Below, in pieces: positions 23,711 through 35,527 of a stretch of 64,000 nucleotides of DNA. The DNA comes from Alnus glutinosa. Lineage: Eukaryota; Streptophyta; Magnoliopsida; Fagales; Betulaceae. The position numbers and the translations under genes are program-made. The notes under the pieces were generated by a model, which worked only from the letters and a program-made list of their open reading frames with translations, did not search any database and was not told the DNA's origin. Where the stretch lies: positions 23,959,628 to 24,023,627 of the forward strand of contig NC_084897.1 in NCBI RefSeq assembly GCF_958979055.1, written 5' to 3'. Position 1 is the stretch's first letter. Every line of letters starts with the position of its first letter.

Positions 23711-23711
23711 G

Positions 23712-23730
23712 TTTGGCGCCGTCTGTGGGA
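23712..23730 (+). promoter_or_regulatory. Gypsy primer-binding site
   Basis: TTTGGCGCCGTCTGTGGGA directly follows the 5' LTR. The TGGCGCCGT core fits the 3' end of tRNA-Asp as in other plant Tat/Athila elements; the rest diverges. Confidence 0.65.
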
Positions 23731-23764
23731 AACGTTAATCGTTCTTACGAAAAACAAATCCGCG

Positions 23765-26700
23765 ATGGTGACTACAAGACGTTCCAAGTCGATCCAAAAC
23801 GAAGCACCGCCTACTAGCCGAGACGATGCTCGTGGAGAAGCAGAATCTGCTGGACCAGAGGCCCGGATAACCCAACTGAGTCAACAGTTGGCCCAGGCGC
23901 AGAAGAATGTGGAGGATTTGCTGGCTCAGAATGCTGTGCTCTTGGCCGCTCGAACTCCGCCGCCATTCAATCATGATGTAGCCGATAGGACAAACCCTGA
24001 GGGAAATCCCGAAGGGTCAGGAGAGAAAGAAGGGCCGCGGAACGAAGATCATGGAGAGCATGCGAATCCAGTACCGCCTACAGAATCCGAAAGGAGGTTG
24101 CAGAAGATGGTCCAGGACTTAGGTGCAAAATATGATGCACTATCAAAGACCATTGACCAGAAGCGTGATGGGAAGGAGTCCCTTGTTGACAACCTCTTCC
24201 AGCACAAGGAGTCCATATTCACCGAAGAAGTGTCCAACTGCGACTTACCTGGAAGATTCAAGGTACCTGACATTCCTGTCTTTTCAGGCAGTGAAGATCC
24301 AGTGGAGCACTTGGACAATTTCCGGTCCCATGTCTCCCTGCACAAGACACCAGATGCTGTGGCATGCCGAGCCTTTCCCCTCACCTTGTCAGGAAAGGCC
24401 CGAGACTGGCTCAGGAATCTCCCACCGAGGTCTATTGATTGTTTTGACACTCTTGGAAGGAAATTCTTGGCCCAGTTTGTGTCCGGGAGAGCTAGAAGAA
24501 AACCCCGAGGGTACCTACTCTCGGTACGGCAGGGACCGAATTAGTCTCTAAAAGACTATCTGTGGAGGTTCAACCAGGAGAAGCTGGACACAGAGAGTGC
24601 ACCAGACGACTTCATCTACGGTGCAATTTTTCAAGGCTTGAAAAAAGATGGACCTCTGATGGCAGAATTGGCGTTGAAACCGCCGAAAGATCTTCATACC
24701 TTTATGGTGAAGATGGACAGGTACATCAACCAGGAAGAAACGCTCCGAGCCCTCCTCAATAATTCCCAGCAACAACAACAGCTGTCCACCGAGAAGCCCA
24801 AGAAAAAGAAGAATTCTGAGCCCATACAGGATGCTGGTCCGGCAGAGTATAAGAAGGCGAAGAAGAATTTCGGAGATTACAAGTGGACACCATTGAACAC
24901 CTCCATCACCGAGGTGCTCATGGAACTCAAGAAAGATCCGAATTACCAGAGACCGAGACCCATTCCAGGAAATCCCCCTCCGCACTTGGCTCACAAGTAC
25001 TGTGCCTTCCATGATTCACATGGTCATCTGACCGAGCAGTGTGTATCGTTGATGCAGTTGATCGAGAAATTCATTGAGAATGGGAAGCTAGTCTGATTCC
25101 TCGTCAATGAGAGGAATCAACAGGAGCAAGACCACTATCCGAGGCCTAGGAGGGAAGAGGATCGGGATAATAGAAGAAACTATCAACCGAGACAAGATGA
25201 GAGAAGAGGAAGAAGCCGAGAGCCAGCACCTCGACCTCAGAGGGATGAAAGAAGGGAGAGAAGTAGAAGCAGGCCTCGGGGGGCGCAGCAAGGCAATCTC
25301 CCTATCATTCACACCATCTCGGGGGGATTCGGAGGAGGAGGTGAGTCCAACTCGGCTCGGAAGGCGTATGCCAGGCAGCTAGATGATTTCGAAGTTTACT
25401 CGGTCCAGAAGCCCCTAAAGTCTCGAAAATATAACCCTCTGGTTATAGGATTTTCTGATGATGATTATGCTGGAGTCTCGCTTCCGCACACAGACGCCCT
25501 TGTGGTCACCTTGACCATAGCAAATTATCAGACCCGGCGGATCCTCATTGACACTGGGAGCTCAGCTGATATTCTTTTTAAATCAGCTTTCGATCACATG
25601 GGTGTTCCATCAGAAAAGCTGGTTCCAGTCTCATGCCAGCTACAGGGTTTTGCTGGAGAGAAGGTGTTGCCTCTCGGTTCTATCGATTTACCTGTGACAG
25701 CCGGGACTTATCCGAGGCAGAAAGTCATTATGGTGAAGTTCCTGATAGTTGATAAGGTCTCGACCTACAATGCCATTATAGGACGTACGGCTCTCAATGA
25801 CTTCAAAGCTGTGACTTCAACACCACATCTCAGCATGAAGTTTCTAACAGAAGAAGGAGTTGGAGAGGTAAAGGGAGACCAGAGGGAAGCTAGGAGGTGC
25901 TACAATCTGTCCTTGAAAGATACCCCGAGGCAGCACAGTCGGGGGGAGAAAACTAAGGAGGATGGAAAATAGCAATCACCGTTGGGGGAGCCTGTGGAAG
26001 CCTTGGAGGAGTTCGAGATAGGCGACTCGGGAAAGAAAGTTCATATAGGCTCACAACTCCCTCAACCCATGAAGGAAGATCTGGTGGCGTTCTTGAGGCG
26101 CAACAAAGATGTATTTGCCTGGAGCCATGAAGATATGCCGGGGATTGATCCCTCGTTTATTGTCCATAAGCTGAATGTGGATCCAAATTATCGCCCTGTG
26201 AAGCAGAGAAGAAGAGCTTTTGCTGCCGAACGAAACATGGCTGTTGCTGAAGAAGTAGAGAAGTTGCTGAAAGCTGGATTCATCCGAGAGGTGGATTATC
26301 CCGAGTGGCTGGCCAATGTAGTGCTGGTGAAGAAGTCTAACGGGAAGTGGAGGATGTGCGTAGATTTCACCGACCTGAATAAAGCATGTCCGAAGGATAG
26401 CTTTCCCCTGCCTCGGATAGATTTATTGGTGGATTCGACTGCTGGACATGAGCTCTTAAGCTTCATGGATGCCTTCTCGGGGTACAATCAGATCTACATG
26501 GAGGAAACAGACCAGGAGAAAACTGCTTTCATCACAGACCGAGGACTTTACTGCTATAAGATGATGCCCTTCGAACTGAAGAATGCTGGAGCCACATATC
26601 AACGACTTGTGAACCGGATGTTTCAAAGTCAAATTGGTCGAAACGTTGAGGTATACGTAGATGACCTGCTGGTTAAAAGTGTTCGGGCAAACAGACACAT

Positions 26701-29206
26701 AGAAGACCTCCGAGAAACTTTTCGGACTCTAAGAAAATACAACATAAAGCTCAACCCCGCGAAGTGTGCCTTTGGAGTTTCTTCAGGCAAGTTTCTGGAG
26801 TTTATGGTGTCACAGAGGGGCATTGAAGCTAATCCAGAGAAGGTCAGAGTTGTCCTCGAGATGCAAGCCCCGGGAACAACAAAACAACTCCAACGACTGA
26901 CAGGAAGGATTGCGACCTTGAACCGTTTCATATCACGGTCGACAGATAAGTGTCTTCCCTTCTTTAAAATTTTACGAAAAGCATTTATATGGAGTGAGGA
27001 GTGTGAGGAAGCTTTCAGGAAGTTGAAGGAATATCTAGCCAACCCACCACTGTTGAGCTGTCCAACCGAAGGGGAGATTCTTTATCTCTATCTGGCAGTC
27101 TCTCCCTCAGCAGTAAGCTCGGTGCTAGTCCGAGAAGATTCAAGAGTTCAGAAACCGGTCTACTTTACAAGTAAAGCACTGCATGGCGCGGAAGGGAGGT
27201 ATCCTCGGATCGAGAAGTTGGCGTTCGCTTTGATCATTTCAACCAGAAGATTAAGGCCATACTTTCAGGCTCACGTTATCAGAGTTTTAACCGAGTATCC
27301 GATGAAGAAGGTGTTGCAAAAACCTGACCTCTCGGGAAGATTAGTCAACTGGGCGGTGGAACTCGGACAATTTGATATCGAGTTTCATCCTCGGACGACT
27401 ATCAAAGGACAGGTTCTAGCAGATTTCCTGGTAGAATTCTGCAACATTCCTGAAGCAGAAGAACTTCCTAAGGAGTCAACCTGGGTTGTGTTTGTAGATG
27501 GCTCTTTTACACAGAGCAGAAGCGGAGTAGGGGTCCTCCTCAGGAATCCCGAAGGGCAAGAGTTCGGTTTTGCTGTAAAACTGGACTTCGTTACGACAAA
27601 CAATGAAGCTGAGTACGAAGCTGTGATAGCAGGTTTGGCATTATCCCGAGAGATGGGAGCAACTAATGTCGAAATCCGGAGTGACTCTCAGGTGGTCGTA
27701 GGCCAAGTCCAAGGGTAATTCGAAGCACAAGAAGATAGAATGGCTAGGTATTTGGAAGAGGTACGACGATTCCAATCCTATTTCGAAAGGTTCGTCATCA
27801 CAAAAATACCTCGGGAGGAAAACATCCGAGCCGATGAATTCTCAAAGATCGCGTCGGGAACAGAGGAAGAGATTGAAGCATCAAGAAGGCAAATTATTGT
27901 TCTGACCGAGCCTTCGATAGCCCCGAGAGCCAAGGTTATGGAAGTAGACTCAGCACCAGAGGAGCCAGAATGGGCAAAGGACATTATCCAGTTCCTCAGA
28001 CATGGGTTGCTGCCCGAAGATAAGGTTGCGGCTCGGAGGGTGAAGATACAAGCAGCACGGTTCTGCCTTCTCGGGGAAATACTGTACAAAAGAGGATATT
28101 TTGAACCCCTGCTCAAATGCCTCTCCAAGGCCGAGTCGAATTATGTTCTCAGGGAAATCCATGAAGGTGTGTGCGGAGACCACTCAGGAGGAAGGATGCT
28201 GGCACAAAAAACCATCCGAGCAGGCTACTATTGGCCTACGATCAAGAAAGATTCAGCTCTTCTTGTCAAAACCTATGACAAGTGCCAGAGATTCGCAAGA
28301 ATCATGAAAGCAAGTCCCGAGAAGCTCACCCCCCTCACTTCTCCGTGGCCATTTGCGAAATGGGGGGTGGATATAGTTGGTCCAATGCCGGTAGGAAAAG
28401 GTGGACGGAAGTTCTTGATTGTAGCTGTTGACTACTTTACTAAATGGGCGGAAGCAGAAGCATTAGCAGCTATAACTACAGCGAATGTCATAACTTTCCT
28501 CTGGAAGTCGGTGGTATGCCGGTTTGGGATTCCTCATGCTTTCGTCACAGATAATGGGAAGCAGTTTGACTGTGAACCATTTCGGAAGTGGTGTTCAGAG
28601 CTCCGTATCCGAAACCATTATGCTTCGGTACAATACCCAAAGGCGAACGGTTAGGTAGAGGCGACGAACAAGACCCTGGTAAAGATTCTGAAGAAGAAGC
28701 TTGATAAGAAGAAAGGAGCATGGGTTGAATATGTTCCAGAGGTGCTGTGGTCGTACCGAACCACCAGAAGAACTCCAACGGGCGAGACACCATTCTCACT
28801 TACGTATGGAACCGAGGCGGTGATACCTGTGGAAGTAGGATCTCCAAGCTTCCGTGTGGCTCACTATAATACAGGACTCAACGACGAAAATGCTAAGGTA
28901 CACCTGGATCTTTTGCAGGAGAAAAGAAACGATGCTCATGTCACATGGGCGGCGTATCAGAATCGAACGGCTCGGTACTTTAACAAACAGGTGGTGCCCA
29001 GAAAGCTCCAGCTCGGAGATTGGGTACTCAGGAAGGTGAGCTTAATGACGAAAGATCCAACGGAAGGCAAAATGGGACCCGGATGGGAAGGTCCCTACAA
29101 GGTAATAGGATGCCATCAGAAGGGAGCTTATCGCTTGATGACCGAGATAGGGAAGATACTTCCGAGATCATGGAATTCCGAGCACCTGAAAAAATATTTT
29201 ATGTAA
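23765..29206 (+). pseudogene. Gypsy gag-pol polyprotein with five nonsense codons
   Basis: One reading frame runs from ATG 23765 to TAA 29204-29206, interrupted by TAG 24542, TGA 25094, TAG 25970, TAA 27716 and TAG 28652, with no frameshift. Gag has a coiled coil, the capsid core (RAFPLTLSGKARDWL) and a CAFHDSHGHLTEQC finger. Protease shows LIDTGSSADILF near 25547. Reverse transcriptase has FMDAFSGYNQI and the catalytic YVDD near 26651-26662. RNase H has FVDGSF, NNEAEYEA and SDSQ. Integrase keeps the D (GVDIVGP), D (VTDNGKQF) and E (VEATNK) residues, but the zinc finger's first cysteine is Tyr at 28274-28276. The stops fall in gag, at the gag-protease and protease-RT linkers, in RNase H and in the integrase core. 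The copy cannot make full enzymes. Confidence 0.93.
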
Positions 29207-29328
29207 TTTATTGTTTTTTTTTTTCAGCTTTTTCCAAACAATTTCATATTCAATAAAGAATGTCTACTTCCAGTATTTATAGAAAATCGCAGAAATCCAA
29301 GAATCAATCTGATTTATACTTAGAAAAA

Positions 29329-29722
29329 GGAAAAGTCTCTCGGTTAGTCCAACACCGAGAGCAGGAAAAGTCTCTCGGTTAGTCCGAAACCGAGAGCAGG
29401 AAAAGTCTCTCGGTTAGTCCAAACACCGAGAGCAGGAAAAGTCTCTCGGTTAGTCCGAAACCGAGAGCAGGAAAAGTCTCTCGGTTAGTCCGACACCGAG
29501 AGCAGGAAAAGTCTCTCAGTTAGTCCAAACACCGAGAGCAGGAAAAGTCTCTCGGTTAGTCCGACACCAAGAGCAGGAAAAGTCTCTCGGTTAGTCCAAC
29601 ACCGAGAGCAGGAAAAGTCTCTCGGTTAGTCCAACACCGAGAGCAGGAAAAGTCTCTCGGTTAGTCCAACACCGAGAGCAGGAAAAGCCTCTCGGTTAGT
29701 CCAACACCGAGAGCAGGAAAAG
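29329..29722 (+). repeat. 11-copy tandem array of hairpin-forming 34-36-bp units
   Basis: Each unit is GGAAAAGTCTCTCGGTTAGT followed by CCAACACCGAGAGCA or a close variant. Within each unit CTCTCGG and CCGAGAG are inverted copies separated by about 11-13 bases, so every unit can fold into a 7-bp stem with a small loop. Eleven units are present, differing mainly in the loop (CCAACA, CCGAAA, CCAAACA, CCGACA). The array lies between integrase and the antisense gene. Confidence 0.95.
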
Positions 29723-30023
29723 ATAGTCTATTCCTCAGATGATACGAAAAGACTACAGAAAAGAAAAATGCCTAAGTAAAAGGCTTCTTCGAATGCCATG
29801 ATCAGAAAAGAAAGAATTAAAAGGTAAAAGTTTCATTCAAAAGATTTCATATTCGAAGTTTTGTACAGGTTGATAAAAAAAAAAAAAAAAAAAGTTTAGG
29901 ACAAAGCACAGCTTCTAGCTGGGGATCGTCAAGAGGATTTTCTCGGGGATCTGGTGCGTCAACACCCCAATTCGGAACATCAGGCATGAAGTCCTTACCG
30001 AACTCGTCCATATCCAAGATGGC

Positions 30024-32800
30024 TTATTCAGGAAAACCCACAAGCATCGGTCCAACCGTCTTGGGGTCGAATTTATATTGGGGATTTGTCACCAAGGTTC
30101 GAAAATTTTCGAAACCCCAATGGCAACCCCGAGCCCAACTCTGATCCCGAAGGTGTGGTGCATAGCTTAACTGCTTCAAATAACGCTTGAGCTTTGCCTG
30201 ATCTGTGTCATATCTAGCCCTGAGCCTAATTAAGAGACTCTCCGAGTGATCCTGCGCCTTAACAGCTTTATCTCTCTCGGCTGCAAGTCTTTCAACTTCA
30301 TCTTTGAGTTTGTCCTTTTCGGCTTCGGCATTCAAAGCATTTTTGCACGCCTCGGAGCATTTGTTCTGCACGGCCGACAAACGAAGAGACAATTGATCTG
30401 CACGATCCAGCTCGGAAGAAAGGCTTGCAACAGAACGTGTGTACCGATCATTGGCCTCCAGTACTTCGTTCTTCAAACGAGCATTGGCAGAACGCATCTC
30501 GGATATGATCGAGTCCCGAGAGGCGAGTTCCTCGTCCTTGGACTGAAGAAGAGACTTCAGTGCCGCGACTTCGTTCTCTAAACCCGAGATACGAGCTTGC
30601 ACTTCGGGGGCAGGAGTAGGCGGGGGCGCAGGACGATTCTCGTACTTCTGCCAGAGGGCGGTCATCTTCACAAGAAGCTATGAAGAGAAAAGTAAGCAAA
30701 GTCAGGTTCAAGATGCGAACAGAATGAAAAAGCCTAGCTCCAGAAACTTACTTGATAATGGGAGATAAGAATGCCTTGAGCAATCTTCTCGGGAGAAGAC
30801 ACCCCTGCATTTCCCAGATACCCCTCGGGGATTAGGTTCTTTATAGCCTCCATTGGATGACCCAGAAGACCCCTGCCTAAAACTTCGAAACCAGCCGAGA
30901 CCCTAGAAGAGGAGCTAGGACCCACAGGAGGTACAGTCCCTACACTTGGAGCCACTTCGGACCCATCAGATCTTAATCCAGAAGGGCTGGCCTCAACACG
31001 AGACCCACTCCTAGTAGAAGTCTCGGGAAGCACACCTGCTTCAGGGATAATATTCTCGGAGTCGATCCGAGACTCTTTAGGAACCCCGAGAGGGACAATT
31101 ACTTCGGGCTGACCTACATTTTGAACTTTAGATGCGGCGCCCGGCATATCTTGATCAACCGCTTCCCGAGAACTTCTAGGTTCTTCAATGTTTTCAACTT
31201 CAGGTGCCCCAGTATGAGTTTCAGGTTGTACAGGCGCAGGACATGAAGCTTAGGGGGTGGTATGCCCCGTTTCACGATTTTCCTCAGGAGGTGGTGGAAC
31301 ATCTGGACGCTCCGGAGAAGAAGTTCGGGGAGTACCGTCAGCTTCAAACTCCTCAACAAGAGGCTCAGCTCGGGGGGTGCCAGCCTCCTCGTCTATCTCT
31401 TCAAGAGATTCACCACATGAAGCAGAAGGCTCTTGACGCACTTCCTCAGCACTGGAAGGTCTTATAACCGCCTTGCCCCACATCCGCTCGGCCTCCAAAA
31501 GCTTTTCAGCGATTCGGTCCTGGGCTGTGAACTTCCGCTTCCTGGCCGGATGCTTCACCCTGCTCGTGACGGGTATGTCTCGGGCCTCAGGTACATTCTC
31601 ATCTCCTTCTCCAGACCTCTCTGGTTCCGGGGCATCCGTTGTCGAAGTCCCGAGAGGAGGTTCAGCAAAAGAAGTTTCTGCACATTGTTCACCCTGGAAC
31701 GAGGCCTCGGAGCCAGACTCATCCCTTAGAACAAAGGACGGAGCAGGACTAACCTCGGGTGTAAGAGAAACCTCGGGATTGAAACCCCGAAAGCTTGTAG
31801 ATCCCTCTTCAACGTTCGCTCCAGACAACGGAGCCGAAGGGGGAGTTCTCCTTGCACCCAAGGCAGCTAAAGGAATTTTCTGTTTCTTTTGCACAGGGAC
31901 ATCCTCGAGAACTTCTTCAGAATTTTTAAACGACCTCTTCTTAGTAGCAGGCCTCGGGGATGGAGGGGCGTCATTCCTCTTCTTTATAGTTCCTCTCTTG
32001 GTAATGACCTGTTTGTCTCTCGGGATGTCGTATCCGAGAAATTGCCTTAAATTCTCCTCGGTAACAAGACTGTCAAAGTCGACTTCTTCAAACCTTTCAG
32101 CCTTGACCCTAGCAGCTGACCACCCACTTATCTCCTTGACATCCTCCAAGTCGGATATACTGAGCGAAGGGGGGTCGCTTCGGTCAGGAAGTAGCAGTTG
32201 CCAGGTCCGAGGCATCCTACGGTCTTCAGGCAGAAGGGTACCCTCAGGGCATTCCCACTCCCCAGAAACTCTGAAGAATTGCATCTCCCAGAATTTGTTG
32301 TTTGTTAACCCACTCTTAAGCTTGATAAAGATAGGCGGGTGACGAACACAGAGTTCAACCATCCCCTCTGCAGTTTGCCTCGGTCTGTAGATATTGAAAA
32401 ATTGCTGGATTTTCATCTCCTTCTTCAACACAAGCCTCCAAAGGATGTAAGAGGCAAACAGATACCGCCAGGCATTGGGCATAATTTGACTGGGTGCGAT
32501 CATCAGAAAAAGGACGAAGTCCCGAGCAATCTCCGGAAACGGTAATCGGAGCCCAACAAGAAACATTCTCTTGTACAAGGTAACGTCGCCACCGTCGATA
32601 ACCCGAGTTCCAGGCGCCTGATAGAAAAACTTCACTGTTGGAGAAATTTCATAGTTTGAACGAAGGACACCCTCATGCTTCGCAAAAATGATGGTGTTGA
32701 CCCTGCTCTCCAAAGGAGAGAGATCCACAGAGCCGTCGGACCTCTTTGTCCGAGCCCGAGATGAAGCGGGAGCAATTGAGACAGTTTTCTTAGGAGCCAT
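30024..32800 (-). pseudogene. Spliced antisense gene inside the gypsy element
   Basis: On the strand opposite gag-pol, ATG 32800 opens MAPKKTVSIAPASSRARTKR. The first exon (32800-30752) ends at a CAA/gtaagt donor. A 74-bp intron (30751-30678) ends in a catag acceptor, and exon 2 (30677-30024) continues in frame to TAA, about 900 residues in all. One nonsense codon, TAA at 31252-31250, interrupts exon 1. Residues near 100-160 (FPEIARDFVLFLMIAPSQIM, then NAWRYLFASYILW) resemble the Pfam family 'putative gypsy type transposon' (PF04195). The middle is acidic and Pro/Ser-rich with basic KRKF-type patches, and exon 2 is a long coiled coil (LENEVAALKSLLQSKDEELA). Its role is unknown. Extra, sometimes antisense, genes are known in Tat-lineage elements such as Grande. 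Confidence 0.85.
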
Positions 32801-32913
32801 GGAAGAAAGAAGAAGGGTAGAAACAGAAAATACAGAGAAAGAAAAGTTTAACAATGGGGATCGAGAGAGAGAATAGGTAAGTGACGAGGAATGAACAGTA
32901 AAAATATTCAAAA

Positions 32914-32922
32914 CTTTAAATA
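32914..32922 (-). promoter_or_regulatory. TATA-like box for the antisense gene
   Basis: Minus-strand TATTTAAAG within GGGGGTATTTAAAG, about 115 bp before the antisense ATG at 32800. An ACGT core (GACACGTAGG, minus strand) lies just upstream. This suggests an internal promoter separate from the LTR. Confidence 0.45.
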
Positions 32923-33218
32923 CCCCCTCCCCTACGTGTCCGAAATACCAAAAGGCCCTGTCATTTCAAAATTTTCGAAGGTGAAAAGGCGCGCCTTCCG
33001 TATTCCAGGATTAAATGCACTGCCTCGACAATGCCGTTTCATGATGACAAAAGGGCGGCGATACAGAGCTGACGTCGTCATTGGAAAAAGAAGCGGTAAG
33101 ATTTAAATGTTTGAACTGTTGAAAAGACGCGCCCTTCACAGCAGCAGGTACAGAGTGGCAGACGGAAAATAATTCTCTTATTTCCATTATCTCTGAAATC
33201 AGAGAATTAGAGGGTAAC

Positions 33219-34110
33219 TGTTAGGGATAAAATTAACCCTAAAGACATGTGGATTCAGAAACATCTCGGAGTTATGCCTCGGACATTTATTCCGACCAGC
33301 AAAGAAAAGATTGCCTAGGTATAAATATATCTCGGAGGTATAACGACGTCTCGGTGTAAATACATCTCGGAGGCATAACGACGTCTCGGTCTTAACATTC
33401 CAGGTTACGGTATATAGAACATCCCGAGATCTCCTAGTCTGAATGGAGCGAACATATCTCGGGTATTTGGGTCTCGGAGTAACAGCGCCTCGGAGGTGAC
33501 ATCAAGTCGGTATAATAACGTCTCGGCCTTTCACAACCCTGTTATGGTGCGGCGATATCCCGAGATCTCCAAGGCGGAGCGAACATATCTCGGATATCAT
33601 CACCTCGGAGTTTGGTTGAAAGTTTGCCGCGGATGTTTCAGAATACGATAAGGATAGAATTCCATAAGATCAGGGAAAAAACCGCAATTCCATGATTAAT
33701 GAGATTAGGTAGTTATTTATCTGAAATCAAATTTAAAGAGATACAAGCGCAATCAAACTGCGGATTCTACAATCTCATTCAAATTCTCTGAAGATAAGAT
33801 TCAACTAAGCTAGGATTCAAACTCCTAATCCAACTAGGCGTCAAGAATTCTAGTAAGGTAGCAAGTCTGGTAAGACCACAAGCCCAGCCTATAAATAAAG
33901 ACCACTACACCAGGTATGAGATCACGCATTCTCTGAGTTCTTGAGATTGAGATATTCTTCAGAAAATTGATTTGAACTAACTTAGGCATCGGAGTGGGTG
34001 TAGTCGGCACCCCCGACGAGTTGTTTGTTATTTTTGCAGGATTGGAGTTGATCAGGATCCAGTAGCGAATCACCAGGCGACACGTCACCATACCGGAAAC
34101 TGTACCAACA
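33219..34110 (+). repeat. 3' LTR of gypsy element
   Basis: 892 bp, about 98 per cent identical to the 5' LTR by eye. A purine-rich AGAGAATTAGAGGG (33201-33214), a weak polypurine-tract candidate, precedes it. CATAT at 34111-34115 completes the target duplication. Confidence 0.95.
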
Positions 34111-34115
34111 CATAT

Positions 34116-34875
34116 ATTGATATAACTTAAACTTGGCATGCGATATTTAAAGTTGAAATTTTTTTATACGAACTCAATACGAGATTGGCGGATTAAGATT
34201 AAGACGTCTGACTCATTTAATTAAATGAGTTAAATTAAAATTAATCAATATAGTCTTTCACTCGTATCTCAACACGATCAAAATCCAACATAAAATGACA
34301 AATTGCCACACCTACCGGCTACCCGTATATATAGCGGGATGAAGATATACCCCATTGGGCCCATTCCAAACAAGTGAAACAACCGAAGCTTGCAACTGTG
34401 GAATCGTGGATGCCGCATTGCAGCTATAAATGGGCCACGGCCACGGCCACAGCCCAAGTTCAAAAAGTCAAATCCCTTCGTAGCAGAACTGGTCATTCAC
34501 AGCAATATTGGCAAAAAGAGAATTATTTAAGGAATTAATAGCAAAGACGTCTTCTTGATTTGCATCTTGAAAGCTACCTTCAGAATGACGACGTTTTTGT
34601 TACAAAAGTGAGACGGAAATTTGCAACGGACTGGATTAAAACTCAATTGATAACCTACTGGTCCTATTGTGGACCAGCGTCTCAGGCAGTTGGGGCTCTT
34701 TAAATATTTATTGCTTCTGCCTCTTTTTCATTGGACAAGGGATGAAGAGTCTGGCTCCTTTATCCAAATAGGAGGGCCCACTCAGACAAGTGGCTCTTCT
34801 CTTGACTTCTTGCAATTTTTCCTATTCTTTTTCGGGCAAGGGATTCGGAAGGTTATATATGTTTATTTGTTGAAC

Positions 34876-34946
<71 letters not shown>

Positions 34947-35007
34947 TAAAATAAAATAGATTGGAGTTTTTTTCTCCTAATCTAATCTATTAAATAAATA
35001 TATATTT
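34116..35007. other. Intergenic, no gene; long T52-A14 tract
   Basis: AT-rich DNA downstream of the gypsy insertion. A run of about 52 T (34881-34932) is followed directly by about 14 A. No exon recognised. Confidence 0.5.
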
Positions 35008-35010
35008 TTA

Positions 35011-35524
35011 TGGCTCATTTGGTATGCAAAATGACTATTTCATTTGAAAAAAAAAGCTATAATTACCAGAAATGAAGGATGGTGAAATAAAATATTATTC
35101 TTATTTCTCAGTGTAGTGATAACACATATATTTTCATTGGAATTGAACTAAAATTACTAAAAAAAATCCACACATACACACACATATATATATAGTAGGA
35201 ATTCAATGGGTGGCCGACCCAAACTTGAATCGGGTGGTCTCATGGTTTCTACTGTCTGTCATCCACTTAATTTCTATGATAAAGTTTTTTTTTTTTTGTA
35301 AGTTTGAAAGAAAATAAAATATAATGGATATTATTTTGTAAAAGAAAAATTATAGTCTATTCGTCTCAATTTTTTTATTTTTTTTTTTGAAAAATAGTTA
35401 TTCATCTTCGTAAGAAAATAATTATTTACATTAGAATAATTATTCATAGGAATAGGCCCTTAATTACCAAATAAAATAATAACCATTTCATTTCATGAGC
35501 TTATTCCGTAAACTAAACAAAGCC
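35011..35524. mobile_element. Possible Tourist/Harbinger-type MITE
   Basis: Imperfect terminal inverted repeats: GGCTCATTTGGTATGCAAAA at the left, and at the right the reverse complement of a GGCTTTGTTTAGTTTACGGA-like end. TTA occurs at 35008-35010 and 35525-35527, as expected for a 3-bp Harbinger target duplication. There is no coding capacity. Repeat identity is moderate. Confidence 0.45.
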
Positions 35525-35527
35525 TTA

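Larger units (their letters stand above)
22816..34110 (+). mobile_element. Complete Ty3/gypsy retrotransposon, probably Tat lineage
   Basis: LTRs at 22816-23710 and 33219-34110 both start TGTTAGGG and end CCAACA. The target duplication CATAT lies at 22811-22815 and 34111-34115. Internal order is primer-binding site, gag, protease, reverse transcriptase, RNase H and integrase in one frame, then a tandem hairpin array, then an antisense gene, then the 3' LTR. Long length, integrase before an extra 3' gene and a CX3HX4HX4C-like gag finger point to the Tat group; this assignment is inference. The LTRs differ by roughly 15 substitutions and one 3-bp indel by eye count, about 2 per cent, so the insertion is fairly young. 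Five nonsense codons make it non-autonomous. It sits between the At4g37920-like gene and STR2. Confidence 0.95.

Noticed and set aside
23712..29206. Treating the stops as programmed read-through sites between gag, protease and RT
   Set aside because: Two fall inside RNase H and the integrase core, the stop types differ and the contexts share no motif, so mutation is simpler.
31473..32342. Plus-strand open frame of 289 codons within the gypsy 3' region
   Set aside because: It is the mirror of the antisense gene, which has the recognisable domain, TATA-like box and intron.
34669..34959. 96-codon open frame ending in poly-Phe
   Set aside because: Created by the T run; no credible protein.
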